A stretch of DNA of 64,000 nucleotides, taken from Arthrobacter sp. MSA 4-2. GTDB taxonomy: Bacteria > Actinomycetota > Actinomycetes > Actinomycetales > Micrococcaceae. Under the pieces are notes generated by a model, which saw only the letters and a list, made by a program, of their open reading frames with translations, was not told the DNA's origin and searched no databases. A program made the translations under genes and the position numbers. Of this stretch, positions 50,650 through 58,489 are shown piece after piece. Each line of letters opens with the position of its first letter. Position 1 is the stretch's first letter. The DNA lies in NCBI RefSeq assembly GCF_016405885.1, contig NZ_JAEKGC010000001.1:348857-412856 (forward strand). The letters are read 5' to 3'.

Positions 50650-53319
50650 ATGATGAGAATCCAGGAGGGCGTCCCCCTCGTCGGACGGACGAAAATCATC
50701 GACGGGATTCTCACCGCGCTCCACGACCCGGCAGGCGTCGGTGCGATGGTGGTGGGTGAACCCGGGGTCGGCAAGACCGCGCTCGCCCGGGCGGTGGTGC
50801 AGCAGCTCGGAGGGGCGGCCGAGGTTTTCCCGATCACCGGCGGCTCGTCCCTGCGCCGCATCCCGTTCGGTGCCCTCTCCCCGTACCTCCAGGGCCTGTC
50901 GGTCGAAGAGGTGGGTTCACCCGTGGCCATCCTGCGCAGCCTGATGAAACACCTCCCCGCCCCCGGGGGCCGGTCCTCGCAGCTCCCGCTCTTCGTCGTC
51001 GACGATGCGCACGAGCTCGACGAGAGCACCTGCGCCCTGCTGGCACAGCTCGTCAGTGCCCGCCGGGCCCGGCTGCTCATCCTGTCGAGGGCCGCACCCC
51101 ACCCGCCCGCCGAGTTCCTCGCCCTGAGCCGCGACGGCCTCCTGATGCGGTTCGACCTCGAACCGCTTGACGATTCGGCGGTGGACGAACTGTGCCGGCA
51201 GGTCCTCGGCGGCAATGTGCTGACCGGGACAAGCAACCTGCTCGCTGGCGCCACGGGCGGAAACCCCCTGTTCCTGCTCACGCTGCTGACGCAGGGCCGC
51301 GGGCAGGGATACCTTGTCGAACGCAACGGCGTCTGGCGCATGGTCGGCCAGCCCTCGGTCGACCTGCGCCTCGTGGACCTGATCCAAAGCCAGCTGCGCC
51401 AACGCAGTGCTCCCGAGCTGGCGGCCCTGGAAGTCGTCGCCCTGGCCGAGCCCATCGCCCTGAAGGCGCTTTCGCGCTGCGCGGATCCCGACAGCGTCCG
51501 GAACCTTCAGGACGATCAGCTGATCACCGTCGGCCCGGCGCCCGAACGCCTCGTCTCCCTCAGCCACCCGCTCTACAGCGAAGTCCTCCGTACCTCCGTC
51601 CCCACTGCCCGCAGCATGGCCATCCGCCGTGCCGTCCTCGAGGTTCTCGATCCCCGGACCGAATCGCTCGAAGGATTCCTGCGCAGTGTGGCCTGGGGCC
51701 TCGACTGCGGTGTGCCACCGGACGACCCGAGCCTGCTCCGGGCCGCCGTTGTCGCCAACCGGCTCAACGACCCCGGCTTCGCCCTGAGGGCGGCACGGGC
51801 CGTCTCGGCGCCCGGGCTCCGCGGCAGGGCACTTGTCGAAATCGCCCGCGCCCAGATCGCGCGCGGCAACCTCGGCTATGCCAGGGAGCTCGTTGACGAA
51901 GCCCGCCTCCGGTGCACCAACCTGCTCGTCGCGAAGGAAGCAACCCTCCTTTCCTTCGACATCCGTCTCCGCCTGGGAGAGTTATCCGAGGACCTGCGCC
52001 GGGACATCGACCAGTGGGATTCCCTGATCCAGGCGATCGAGTCGACGGGCAGGAGCCGGGCACTCACCGACGCCGCCGCAACCTCCCACCTCGGAGCGCG
52101 GCTGCTCCGCTGCTACGTCCTGCTGCTCGAGGGGCAGCTCCACGGCCTCGAGAGGCCGCTGCGGGAGGCGGTGGAGAGCCCGCATGGCAGTGCCGAAACC
52201 CGGACCGGCGCCCTGGCCCTGCTCGGGGAGCTGCTCGCCTCCACGGGAAGGCCGGTGTCGGGAGCGGCCTGCACCGCCGAGGCGCTGGCCCTGATCGACG
52301 CCGAGGATCACCAGCTGCTGACCTACCGGGAGTTCGTCGCCTCCCGGCACATCCTGTCCCTCGTGCATGCGGGGGAGTGGAGCTCAGCCCGCGCGGTCTT
52401 CGAAAACTACGCACGGCACTCCTCACGGAATCCCTCCTATTTCGCCGGCTGGTCCGATCTCTTCGAGGGCATCGCCGCGCTGAGGAGCGGGCGAACCGGT
52501 GCTGCCCGCGACCGGCTGCTGCTCGCCGTGGAGGGGCTCCGGGAATCCGACGTCACCCAGGTGCTCACCATGGCCACCGGGCTCGCCGCCTTCGCCTGCG
52601 CCGCGGCGTCGGACACCGCGCGGGCCAAGGCGCTCATCGACGAATACACGACGGTACCCAACCGGGGGAGCAGGGAGATGCGGCTCACCGGACGGATCTA
52701 CGCCCTCGCCGCCGGTGCGCTGCTCGGCGAGCCCCACGGGGTGGCGGCTGAGCTGAGGCAGATCGCGGACGGCGCAGCGGCCGACGGCAGGCTCGAAGTG
52801 GCCGCGACAGCGCTGGAACAGGCAGCGCGGCTCGGAGATTCAGGGGCCTTCGCGCCCCTCGCCGCCCTGACCGAATACTTTGAGGGCCGGGAGGGAGCGG
52901 TCCTTCACGCCTTCGCTGCGGCCGCGCGGGATTCGGATCCCGTGCGGCTGGGCGAGGCCGCCACCACGGCAGAGGACGCCGGATACCTCCCCCTCGCCGG
53001 AGCCTGCCTCCGGCTCGCGGCCGAGCTGTGGACCTCGCGGGGTGCCGGGCAGAAAGCCCGAAGCGCGCAGACCCGACTGACTGCGGTGCTCTCGCGCACG
53101 GACCAGCCCGCGGCCGGGGCGGCCGGCTCCGCCCCCGGCACCCGCCTGACCCGGCGGGAGCAGGACATCGTCTCCCTCGTCGCCGAGGGCTACTCCAACC
53201 GGGACATCGCCGAGCGCCAGAACGTTTCGGTGCGCACCGTCGAGGGGCACCTGTACCGGATCTTCGCGAAACTCGGAATCAACCGGCGCGAGGAACTCCA
53301 GCACAGCCAGGACCGGTGA
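50650..53319 (+). CDS. STAND ATPase-LuxR regulator 4
   Basis: A protein of 889 residues. VPLVGRTKIIDGILTAL, MVVGEPGVGKTALARAVV (Walker A), LFVVDDAHELDESTCALL (Walker B), TGGNPLFLLTLL. C-terminal HTH: LTRREQDIVSLVAEGYSNRD and SVRTVEGHLYRIFAKLGINR. Probably co-transcribed with regulator 3. It directly precedes the sugar-transferase leader, suggesting that it regulates that operon. Confidence 0.88.
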   Translation: MMRIQEGVPLVGRTKIIDGILTALHDPAGVGAMVVGEPGVGKTALARAVVQQLGGAAEVFPITGGSSLRRIPFGALSPYLQGLSVEEVGSPVAILRSLMKHLPAPGGRSSQLPLFVVDDAHELDESTCALLAQLVSARRARLLILSRAAPHPPAEFLALSRDGLLMRFDLEPLDDSAVDELCRQVLGGNVLTGTSNLLAGATGGNPLFLLTLLTQGRGQGYLVERNGVWRMVGQPSVDLRLVDLIQSQLRQRSAPELAALEVVALAEPIALKALSRCADPDSVRNLQDDQLITVGPAPERLVSLSHPLYSEVLRTSVPTARSMAIRRAVLEVLDPRTESLEGFLRSVAWGLDCGVPPDDPSLLRAAVVANRLNDPGFALRAARAVSAPGLRGRALVEIARAQIARGNLGYARELVDEARLRCTNLLVAKEATLLSFDIRLRLGELSEDLRRDIDQWDSLIQAIESTGRSRALTDAAATSHLGARLLRCYVLLLEGQLHGLERPLREAVESPHGSAETRTGALALLGELLASTGRPVSGAACTAEALALIDAEDHQLLTYREFVASRHILSLVHAGEWSSARAVFENYARHSSRNPSYFAGWSDLFEGIAALRSGRTGAARDRLLLAVEGLRESDVTQVLTMATGLAAFACAAASDTARAKALIDEYTTVPNRGSREMRLTGRIYALAAGALLGEPHGVAAELRQIADGAAADGRLEVAATALEQAARLGDSGAFAPLAALTEYFEGREGAVLHAFAAAARDSDPVRLGEAATTAEDAGYLPLAGACLRLAAELWTSRGAGQKARSAQTRLTAVLSRTDQPAAGAAGSAPGTRLTRREQDIVSLVAEGYSNRDIAERQNVSVRTVEGHLYRIFAKLGINRREELQHSQDR

Positions 53320-53481
53320 GGGCCTCCTCCCGCCCGTCCCCGACCTCCGGAATCCCCGCGCCCCGGCCGCAGGTGAGTGGAGCGCGGCACCCTGTGGGTA
53401 CTCAAGGCAACGAGCCCACGTAGTCCACCACCGCCACCGAGTACCGCGGCGCCCCGTGCCCGTCGAAGTAGCGTAACCCCT
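53320..53481. other. Gap between LuxR regulator 4 and promoter D
   Basis: Part of a 519-base gap before the sugar-transferase start. No gene and no clear terminator in these 162 bases; the promoter and leader elements at 53482-53838 are listed separately. Confidence 0.5.
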
Positions 53482-53568
53482 ACTCGTGCAGGGGCAGCGG
53501 CCTGTTCATAGGCTCAATCCAAGAAGAACAGCAAGCTTGGGGTGAACGTTAGAGGAACAGGGTCTCAT
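53482..53568 (+). promoter_or_regulatory. Promoter D of the sugar-transferase gene, with conserved leader start
   Basis: ACTCGTG (53482-53488), 20 bases, TAGGCT (53509-53514), 7 bases, AGAAGAAC (53522-53529), then GGTCTCAT (53561-53568). Box, -10, spacing and AGAAGAAC are identical to promoter A; GGTCTCAT is 39 bases after AGAAGAAC here and 40 in A. GGTCTC is complementary to the GAGACC loop of the structured RNA downstream, so a long-range contact is possible. Confidence 0.65.
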
Positions 53569-53734
53569 GATGGGCGGACGTGGTTGCTGCGGCTTTCACC
53601 GCACATCGAAGGCTGTTTTACCAGGAGTTCATCCTTTCCGGCCGACGCTTGGAAGCGGCGCTGCGGCGCCCCCGTCGGTCACCTGCACCACCGGATCCGG
53701 GCCCGCCCCGGCGTCGGTGGGGCACCCTTCAGCG

Positions 53735-53792
53735 GAGCCGGCGGCGTTAGAACCTCCCGAGACCGAGGTTCGTCCCCAGTCGCCGTCGGCTC
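53735..53792 (+). promoter_or_regulatory. Structured leader RNA, copy 2 (GAGACC/TCCCCAG element)
   Basis: Outer stem GAGCCGGCGGCG (53735-53746) pairs with CGCCGTCGGCTC (53781-53792), twelve pairs including one G-T. Inner stem GAACCT (53750-53755) pairs with AGGTTC (53766-53771); its loop contains GAGACC (53759-53764). TCCCCAG (53773-53779) is on the 3' side as in copy 1. A hairpin GCCGCCC/GGGCGGC (53801-53817) then lies just before the ribosome site and ATG at 53839, so control here could be at translation. Confidence 0.6.
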
Positions 53793-53838
53793 CCCACTTT
53801 GCCGCCCTCCGGGCGGCCCGCCGTCGGGGGGCGGCGGC

Positions 53839-55341
53839 ATGACCGGGGCGAACCCCGCCCTGTCGCCGGGGAGGATCGGCACGCTCCCCGCACGGACGGC
53901 CGTGGGCAGCACGCGCCGGGTCCTTTCGGGAATCGCCTGGCGGCGGCGGTACCAGCAGTCGCTCCGGGTCACCGATACGCTCCTGATCCTCCTGGTCGTC
54001 CTGGTCTGTGGACGTCTCTTCACCGGAACGGCGCTTGAGGATGAAGGCCTGAAGATCACCTTCGGGCTGCTCCTCGGCTGTGCCGGCGGCTGGCTGAGCG
54101 CGATGTACCTCTTCCGGACCAGGGATCCACGCCTGATCGGCGTCGGTGCCGCCGAGTACAAGAAGGTCCTCCACGCCGGCACGGCCACCTTCGGGGCGCT
54201 CGCCGTCTCGGTCGTCGTCCTCGACATCGAACACTTCCGACGGTTCCTGGTGCTCACCTTCGCGGCAGGGGTGGTGCTGCTGGTGGCGAGCCGGTGGCTG
54301 TGGCGGCTGTGGCTTAACGAGCAGCGGCGCTATGGCCACTTCCTCTCCAAGGTCGTCGTCGTCGGCCGGCGCCACGACGTTGACTACGTCGCCGGCCAGC
54401 TCGCGCGCAAGTCCGGCCCCGTGTACGACGTCGTGGGGGCGGTCCTCGAGTGCAAGGGAAGCCAATCCTCGATCCGGGTCGGCGACAAGCTCGTGCCGGC
54501 CGTGTGCGGGCTCGGCAACGTCGAGGACTTCGTGCTCCACACCGGGGCCGACGCGGTCATCGTCGCCGGACACCTGCGCAAGGGCACGAGGTACATCCGG
54601 GAACTCGGGTGGCGTCTTGAACGCACCTCGACCGAACTGGTGCTCGCCTCCTCCCTGACCAACGTCGCCGGCCCGCGGATCCGGATGCGTCCGGTTGAGG
54701 GACTTCCCCTCATGCACGTGGAGCTGCCGCAGTTCACCGGCGGACGCCACGTCATCAAGCGGGCGATGGACATCTTCCTCTCGGCCGCCGCGCTTCTCGC
54801 CCTGGCCCCGCTGTTCCTGCTCCTGGCGGTCCTCATCCGGCTTGATTCACCCGGGCCGGTGTTCTTCGCACAGGACCGCGCAGGCCGCGGCTCGGAGCTG
54901 TTCCGCATGTACAAGTTCCGTTCGATGGTGACCTCCGCCGAATCCGACCTTGAAAACCTGCGGCAGCACAACGAGGGCAACGGCGTCCTGTTCAAGATGA
55001 AGGACGACCCGCGGGTCACGGACGTGGGGCGGTGGATCCGGAAGTACTCACTCGATGAGCTGCCGCAGTTCTACAACGTGCTCAAGGGAGACATGTCGCT
55101 GGTCGGCCCGCGGCCTCCGCTTCCCAGCGAGGTGTCGAGCTACCATGGGCACGCCCACCGCCGCCTCTTCATCAAGCCGGGCCTGACCGGGCTGTGGCAG
55201 ATCAGCGGGCGGTCCGACCTCGACTGGGACGAAAGCATCCGTCTTGATCTCTACTACGTCGAGAACTGGTCCGTCACCGGCGACCTGCTCGTGATGTGGC
55301 GCACCTTCAAGGTGGTCTTCCAACCCGTAGGAGCCTATTGA
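53839..55341 (+). CDS. Undecaprenyl-phosphate sugar phosphotransferase (WbaP/CpsE-type), starts polysaccharide synthesis
   Basis: A protein of 500 residues from the ATG at 53839; upstream in-frame codons belong to the leader RNA. Four N-terminal membrane helices (~45-145), a nucleotide-binding-like middle domain (~170-300), then the catalytic bacterial sugar-transferase domain with its own helix (AMDIFLSAAALLALAPLFLL), SPGPVFFAQDRAGRGSELFR, MYKFRSMV, DELPQFYNVLKGDMSLVGPR and PGLTGLWQISGRSDLDWDE. It transfers a sugar-1-phosphate from a UDP-sugar to undecaprenyl phosphate at the inner membrane. The identity of the sugar is unknown. Confidence 0.93.
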   Translation: MTGANPALSPGRIGTLPARTAVGSTRRVLSGIAWRRRYQQSLRVTDTLLILLVVLVCGRLFTGTALEDEGLKITFGLLLGCAGGWLSAMYLFRTRDPRLIGVGAAEYKKVLHAGTATFGALAVSVVVLDIEHFRRFLVLTFAAGVVLLVASRWLWRLWLNEQRRYGHFLSKVVVVGRRHDVDYVAGQLARKSGPVYDVVGAVLECKGSQSSIRVGDKLVPAVCGLGNVEDFVLHTGADAVIVAGHLRKGTRYIRELGWRLERTSTELVLASSLTNVAGPRIRMRPVEGLPLMHVELPQFTGGRHVIKRAMDIFLSAAALLALAPLFLLLAVLIRLDSPGPVFFAQDRAGRGSELFRMYKFRSMVTSAESDLENLRQHNEGNGVLFKMKDDPRVTDVGRWIRKYSLDELPQFYNVLKGDMSLVGPRPPLPSEVSSYHGHAHRRLFIKPGLTGLWQISGRSDLDWDESIRLDLYYVENWSVTGDLLVMWRTFKVVFQPVGAY

Positions 55342-55438
55342 TCCCCGGCCCGGCAGGCACGGGAACAACACGGAAAAAACAGCAGGCATTGCACGTATTA
55401 GCAGGGGTTTTCAGCAGGAGAGGGGCGGAGGGACGACG

Positions 55439-56287
55439 ATGGACCAGATAAGTGAACCGATGCCGGCACAGAACAATGTGGGACAGAGCGATGTGGGACA
55501 GAGCGATGCGGCACAGAGCGACTCGGCGCTCGCGGCAGATCTCGCAGCGGGGGCCGGGCGCCTGCTCGTCGAGCTCCGTGCATCGGAGCGCAGGAAGGGT
55601 ACGGAGCGCAAACGGCTCGGAACCCTCGGGGACCGGCGCTCCCACGAATACCTGCTTGCCGCGCTGGGGCGCTGCCGCCCTGGGGATGCGGTGCTGTCCG
55701 AGGAGTCGGTGGACAGCCCCTCCCGGCGCGCAGCCCGCCGTGTCTGGATCATCGATCCGCTGGACGGGACCCGCGAATATTCCGAGGGGCGGCCCGACTG
55801 GGCCGTGCACGTTGCCCTGTGGGAGTCCGGGCCCGACGGGGGCAGCCTCACCGCCGGTGCTGTCGCCCTGCCGGCCGAAGACGTGGTGCTTGCCACCGGA
55901 GCCCGGCCCGTTCCCCCGCGCTTTGGGCATCCGGTGAGGATCGCGGTGTCCCGGACCCGCGCTCCGTCCTTCGCCGGGGCGCTCGCCCGCGAGGTCGGGG
56001 GCGAACTGGTTCCCCTGGGCTCGGCAGGCTACAAGGCCGCCGCAGTGGTCCGCGGCGAGGCGGACGCGTATGTCCACGCGGGGGGCCAGTACGAGTGGGA
56101 CTCCGCGGCGCCCGTCGCCGTCGCGACCCGTCTCGGCCTGCACGCGAGCCGGATCGACGGGTCGCCCGTGACCTACAACCGGGACGACCCCTACCTGCCT
56201 GACCTCCTCCTGTGCCGGCCGGAGCTCGCGGGGACGCTGCTCACCGCCCTGAGGCACTTGAGGGTCGAAACAGGAGGACTGCCATGA
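55439..56287 (+). CDS. cysQ: 3'(2'),5'-bisphosphate nucleotidase (CysQ-like, inositol monophosphatase family)
   Basis: A protein of 282 residues. VWIIDPLDGTREYSEGRPDW is the metal-binding DPLDGT motif, and GGQYEWDSAAPVAVATRLGL the second family signature (WDxAAP). CysQ removes the 3'-phosphate from PAP, the by-product of sulfotransferases, which otherwise inhibits them. The N-terminus has a three-copy GQSD-type repeat encoded by 15-base units. Its stop overlaps the cysD start (ATGA), putting PAP removal and PAPS supply in one operon. Confidence 0.87.
   Translation: MDQISEPMPAQNNVGQSDVGQSDAAQSDSALAADLAAGAGRLLVELRASERRKGTERKRLGTLGDRRSHEYLLAALGRCRPGDAVLSEESVDSPSRRAARRVWIIDPLDGTREYSEGRPDWAVHVALWESGPDGGSLTAGAVALPAEDVVLATGARPVPPRFGHPVRIAVSRTRAPSFAGALAREVGGELVPLGSAGYKAAAVVRGEADAYVHAGGQYEWDSAAPVAVATRLGLHASRIDGSPVTYNRDDPYLPDLLLCRPELAGTLLTALRHLRVETGGLP
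55476..55520 (+). repeat. 15-base coding tandem repeat, three copies
   Basis: ATGTGGGACAGAGCG twice exactly, then ATGCGGCACAGAGCG, encoding GQSD/AQSD peptides in the N-terminal tail of CysQ. In-frame period; it adds a disordered tail only. Confidence 0.8.
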
Positions 56288-57237
56288 AACCGGCGGCAGG
56301 GGAGGAGAAGGATCCGATGGCCCGTACAGAACGTTCTCCGCGGTACAGCCTGAGCCACCTGAAGACGCTCGAAGCGGAGGCGATCTTCATCATCCGGGAG
56401 GTGGCCGCCGAACTTGAGCGGCCGGCCCTGATGTTCTCCGGGGGCAAGGACTCGATCGTGATGCTCGAGCTCGCCCGCAGGGCGTTTGCGCCGGCCCGGA
56501 TCCCTTTCCCCGTGCTGCACATCGATACCGGTCATAACTTCGACGAGGTGCTCGAGCACCGGGACCGGGAGGTGAAGCGCCTCGGACTGACGCTCGTCGT
56601 CGGATCCGTGCAGGAGGCCATCGACCGGGGAGTGGTTCGGGAGGAACCGAACGGTTCGCGGAACCGGATCCAGACGGCGGTGCTCCTTGAAACCGCCGAG
56701 AAGCACGGCTTCACGGCACTGCTCGGCGGCGCACGGCGCGATGAGGAGAAGGCGCGGGCCAAGGAGCGCGTCTTTTCCTTCCGGGACGAGTTCGGGCAGT
56801 GGGACCCCAAGAGCCAGCGTCCGGAGGTGTGGGGCCTCTACAACACGCGCGTGCACGTCGGGGAGAGCATCCGGGTGTTCCCCATCTCCAACTGGACGGA
56901 ACTCGATATCTGGAGCTACATAGAGCAGGAAAACATCGAGGTGCCCTCCCTCTACTACTCGCGCCGGCGGCCGGTGTTCAGGCGCAACGGCATGCTCTTC
57001 GCCGTCCACCGTTTCTGCCAGCCGCGCCCCTCGGAAGAGGTGTTCGAGGCCGACGTCCGGTACCGCACCATGGGCGATGCCACCCTGACTGCCGCCGTCA
57101 CCTCCGATGCCGCAACGCCGGCGCAGGTACGCGAGGAGGTGGCCGGCACGCGCCTCACCGAACGGGGAGCGACCCGGGGGGATGACCAGGTCAGCGAAGC
57201 GGCCATGGAGGACCGAAAGAAAGAGGGGTACTTCTGA
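56284..57237 (+). CDS. cysD: Sulfate adenylyltransferase subunit 2
   Basis: A protein of 317 residues. PALMFSGGKDSIVMLELARR is the PP-loop, and FPVLHIDTGHNFDEVLEHRD, GGARRDEEKARAKERVFSF and ISNWTELDIWSYIEQENIEV are CysD signatures. With CysN it makes adenosine 5'-phosphosulfate (APS) from ATP and sulfate. ATG at 56284 overlaps the cysQ stop; its own stop shares one base with the cysN start (TGATG). No cysH or sulfite-reductase gene is near, so the APS seems destined for PAPS. Confidence 0.95.
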   Translation: MKPAAGEEKDPMARTERSPRYSLSHLKTLEAEAIFIIREVAAELERPALMFSGGKDSIVMLELARRAFAPARIPFPVLHIDTGHNFDEVLEHRDREVKRLGLTLVVGSVQEAIDRGVVREEPNGSRNRIQTAVLLETAEKHGFTALLGGARRDEEKARAKERVFSFRDEFGQWDPKSQRPEVWGLYNTRVHVGESIRVFPISNWTELDIWSYIEQENIEVPSLYYSRRRPVFRRNGMLFAVHRFCQPRPSEEVFEADVRYRTMGDATLTAAVTSDAATPAQVREEVAGTRLTERGATRGDDQVSEAAMEDRKKEGYF

Positions 57238-58487
57238 TGGATCTCCTGCGCCTTGCCACGGCAGGGTCGGTCGACGATGGAAAGAGCACGCTGATCGGGC
57301 GCATGCTCTACGACTCCAAGTCCATCTTCACCGACCAGCTTGAAGCGATCGAGCGGACCAGCCGGGACCGGGGGGACGACTACACCGACCTGGCCCTGCT
57401 CACCGACGGGCTGAGGGCCGAGCGGGAGCAGGGCATCACCATCGATGTCGCGTACCGGTATTTCGCTACGCCGAAGCGCAAGTTCATCGTCGCTGATACC
57501 CCCGGGCACATCCAGTACACCCGCAATATGGTCACGGGGGCATCGACGGCGGACGTCGGTATCGTGCTCGCCGATGCCCGCAAGGGACTGATTGAGCAGA
57601 GCCGCCGGCACGCCTTCCTCGTCTCCCTGCTCCAGGTTCCCCACCTCGTGCTCGCGGTGAACAAGATGGACCTGGTGGACTGGTCCGAGGAGGTGTACGA
57701 ATCGATCCGCGCCGAGTTCGTCGAGTTCGCCTCAAAGCTGCAGATCAGCGACCTGACGGTCATCCCAATGTCGGCGCTGAAGGGCGACAACGTCGTCGAG
57801 CGGTCCGCGAACATGCCCTGGTACCAGGGTGCGCCCCTGCTCCACCATCTCGAGAACGTCCATATCGCCAGCGACCGGAACCTCGTGGACGTCCGTTTCC
57901 CCGTGCAGTACGTCATCCGTCCCCACCAGAACCGCAACCAGGACTACCGCGGGTATGCGGGGCAGGTCGCCGGAGGGGTCCTCAAGGCGGGGGATGAGGT
58001 GGTTGTCCTGCCCAGCGGACTGGGGACGCGCATCGCCGGGATTGAGACGGCGGATGGTCCCGTCGAGGAGGCCTTCGCCCCAATGTCCGTTGTTCTCCGG
58101 CTCGAGGATGACCTGGATGTCTCCCGCGGGGACATGATCTGCAGGCCCAACAACCGTCCCTCGGTGTCCCAGGACATCGATGCGATGGTGTGCTGGATGG
58201 GCGACAGCCCCCTGGTTCCGGGCCAGAAACTCGCGATCAAGCACACCACGCGGACCGCCCGCACGCTGGTCAAGGAGCTGCAGTACGAGCTCAATATCAA
58301 TACCCTGCACCGGAACCTTGAGGCAGTTGATCTGCGGCTCAATGAAATCGGCAGGGTCCGCCTCCGGACGACCTCTCCGCTGATGGCCGACGAGTACCGC
58401 AGGAACCGCGCGACCGGCGGCTTCGTCCTCATCGACGAGGCAACGAACGCAACGGTCGGTGCCGGCATGATCGTCGGAGCGGAGTAG
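57237..58487 (+). CDS. cysN: Sulfate adenylyltransferase subunit 1 (GTPase)
   Basis: A protein of 416 residues. ATAGSVDDGKSTLIGRMLYD (G1), RAEREQGITIDVAYRYFATP (G2), VADTPGHIQYTRNMVTGAST (G3) and AVNKMDLVDW (G4) are CysN motifs, followed by two EF-Tu-like beta domains. GTP hydrolysis drives the unfavourable adenylylation of sulfate by CysD. There is no fused APS kinase; that is the convergent gene at 58490. Confidence 0.95.
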   Translation: MDLLRLATAGSVDDGKSTLIGRMLYDSKSIFTDQLEAIERTSRDRGDDYTDLALLTDGLRAEREQGITIDVAYRYFATPKRKFIVADTPGHIQYTRNMVTGASTADVGIVLADARKGLIEQSRRHAFLVSLLQVPHLVLAVNKMDLVDWSEEVYESIRAEFVEFASKLQISDLTVIPMSALKGDNVVERSANMPWYQGAPLLHHLENVHIASDRNLVDVRFPVQYVIRPHQNRNQDYRGYAGQVAGGVLKAGDEVVVLPSGLGTRIAGIETADGPVEEAFAPMSVVLRLEDDLDVSRGDMICRPNNRPSVSQDIDAMVCWMGDSPLVPGQKLAIKHTTRTARTLVKELQYELNINTLHRNLEAVDLRLNEIGRVRLRTTSPLMADEYRRNRATGGFVLIDEATNATVGAGMIVGAE

Positions 58488-58489
58488 GC

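Noticed and set aside
39665..53319. Quorum-sensing LuxR receptors
   Set aside because: No autoinducer-binding domain; these are ~880-residue STAND ATPases that merely share the LuxR-type HTH.
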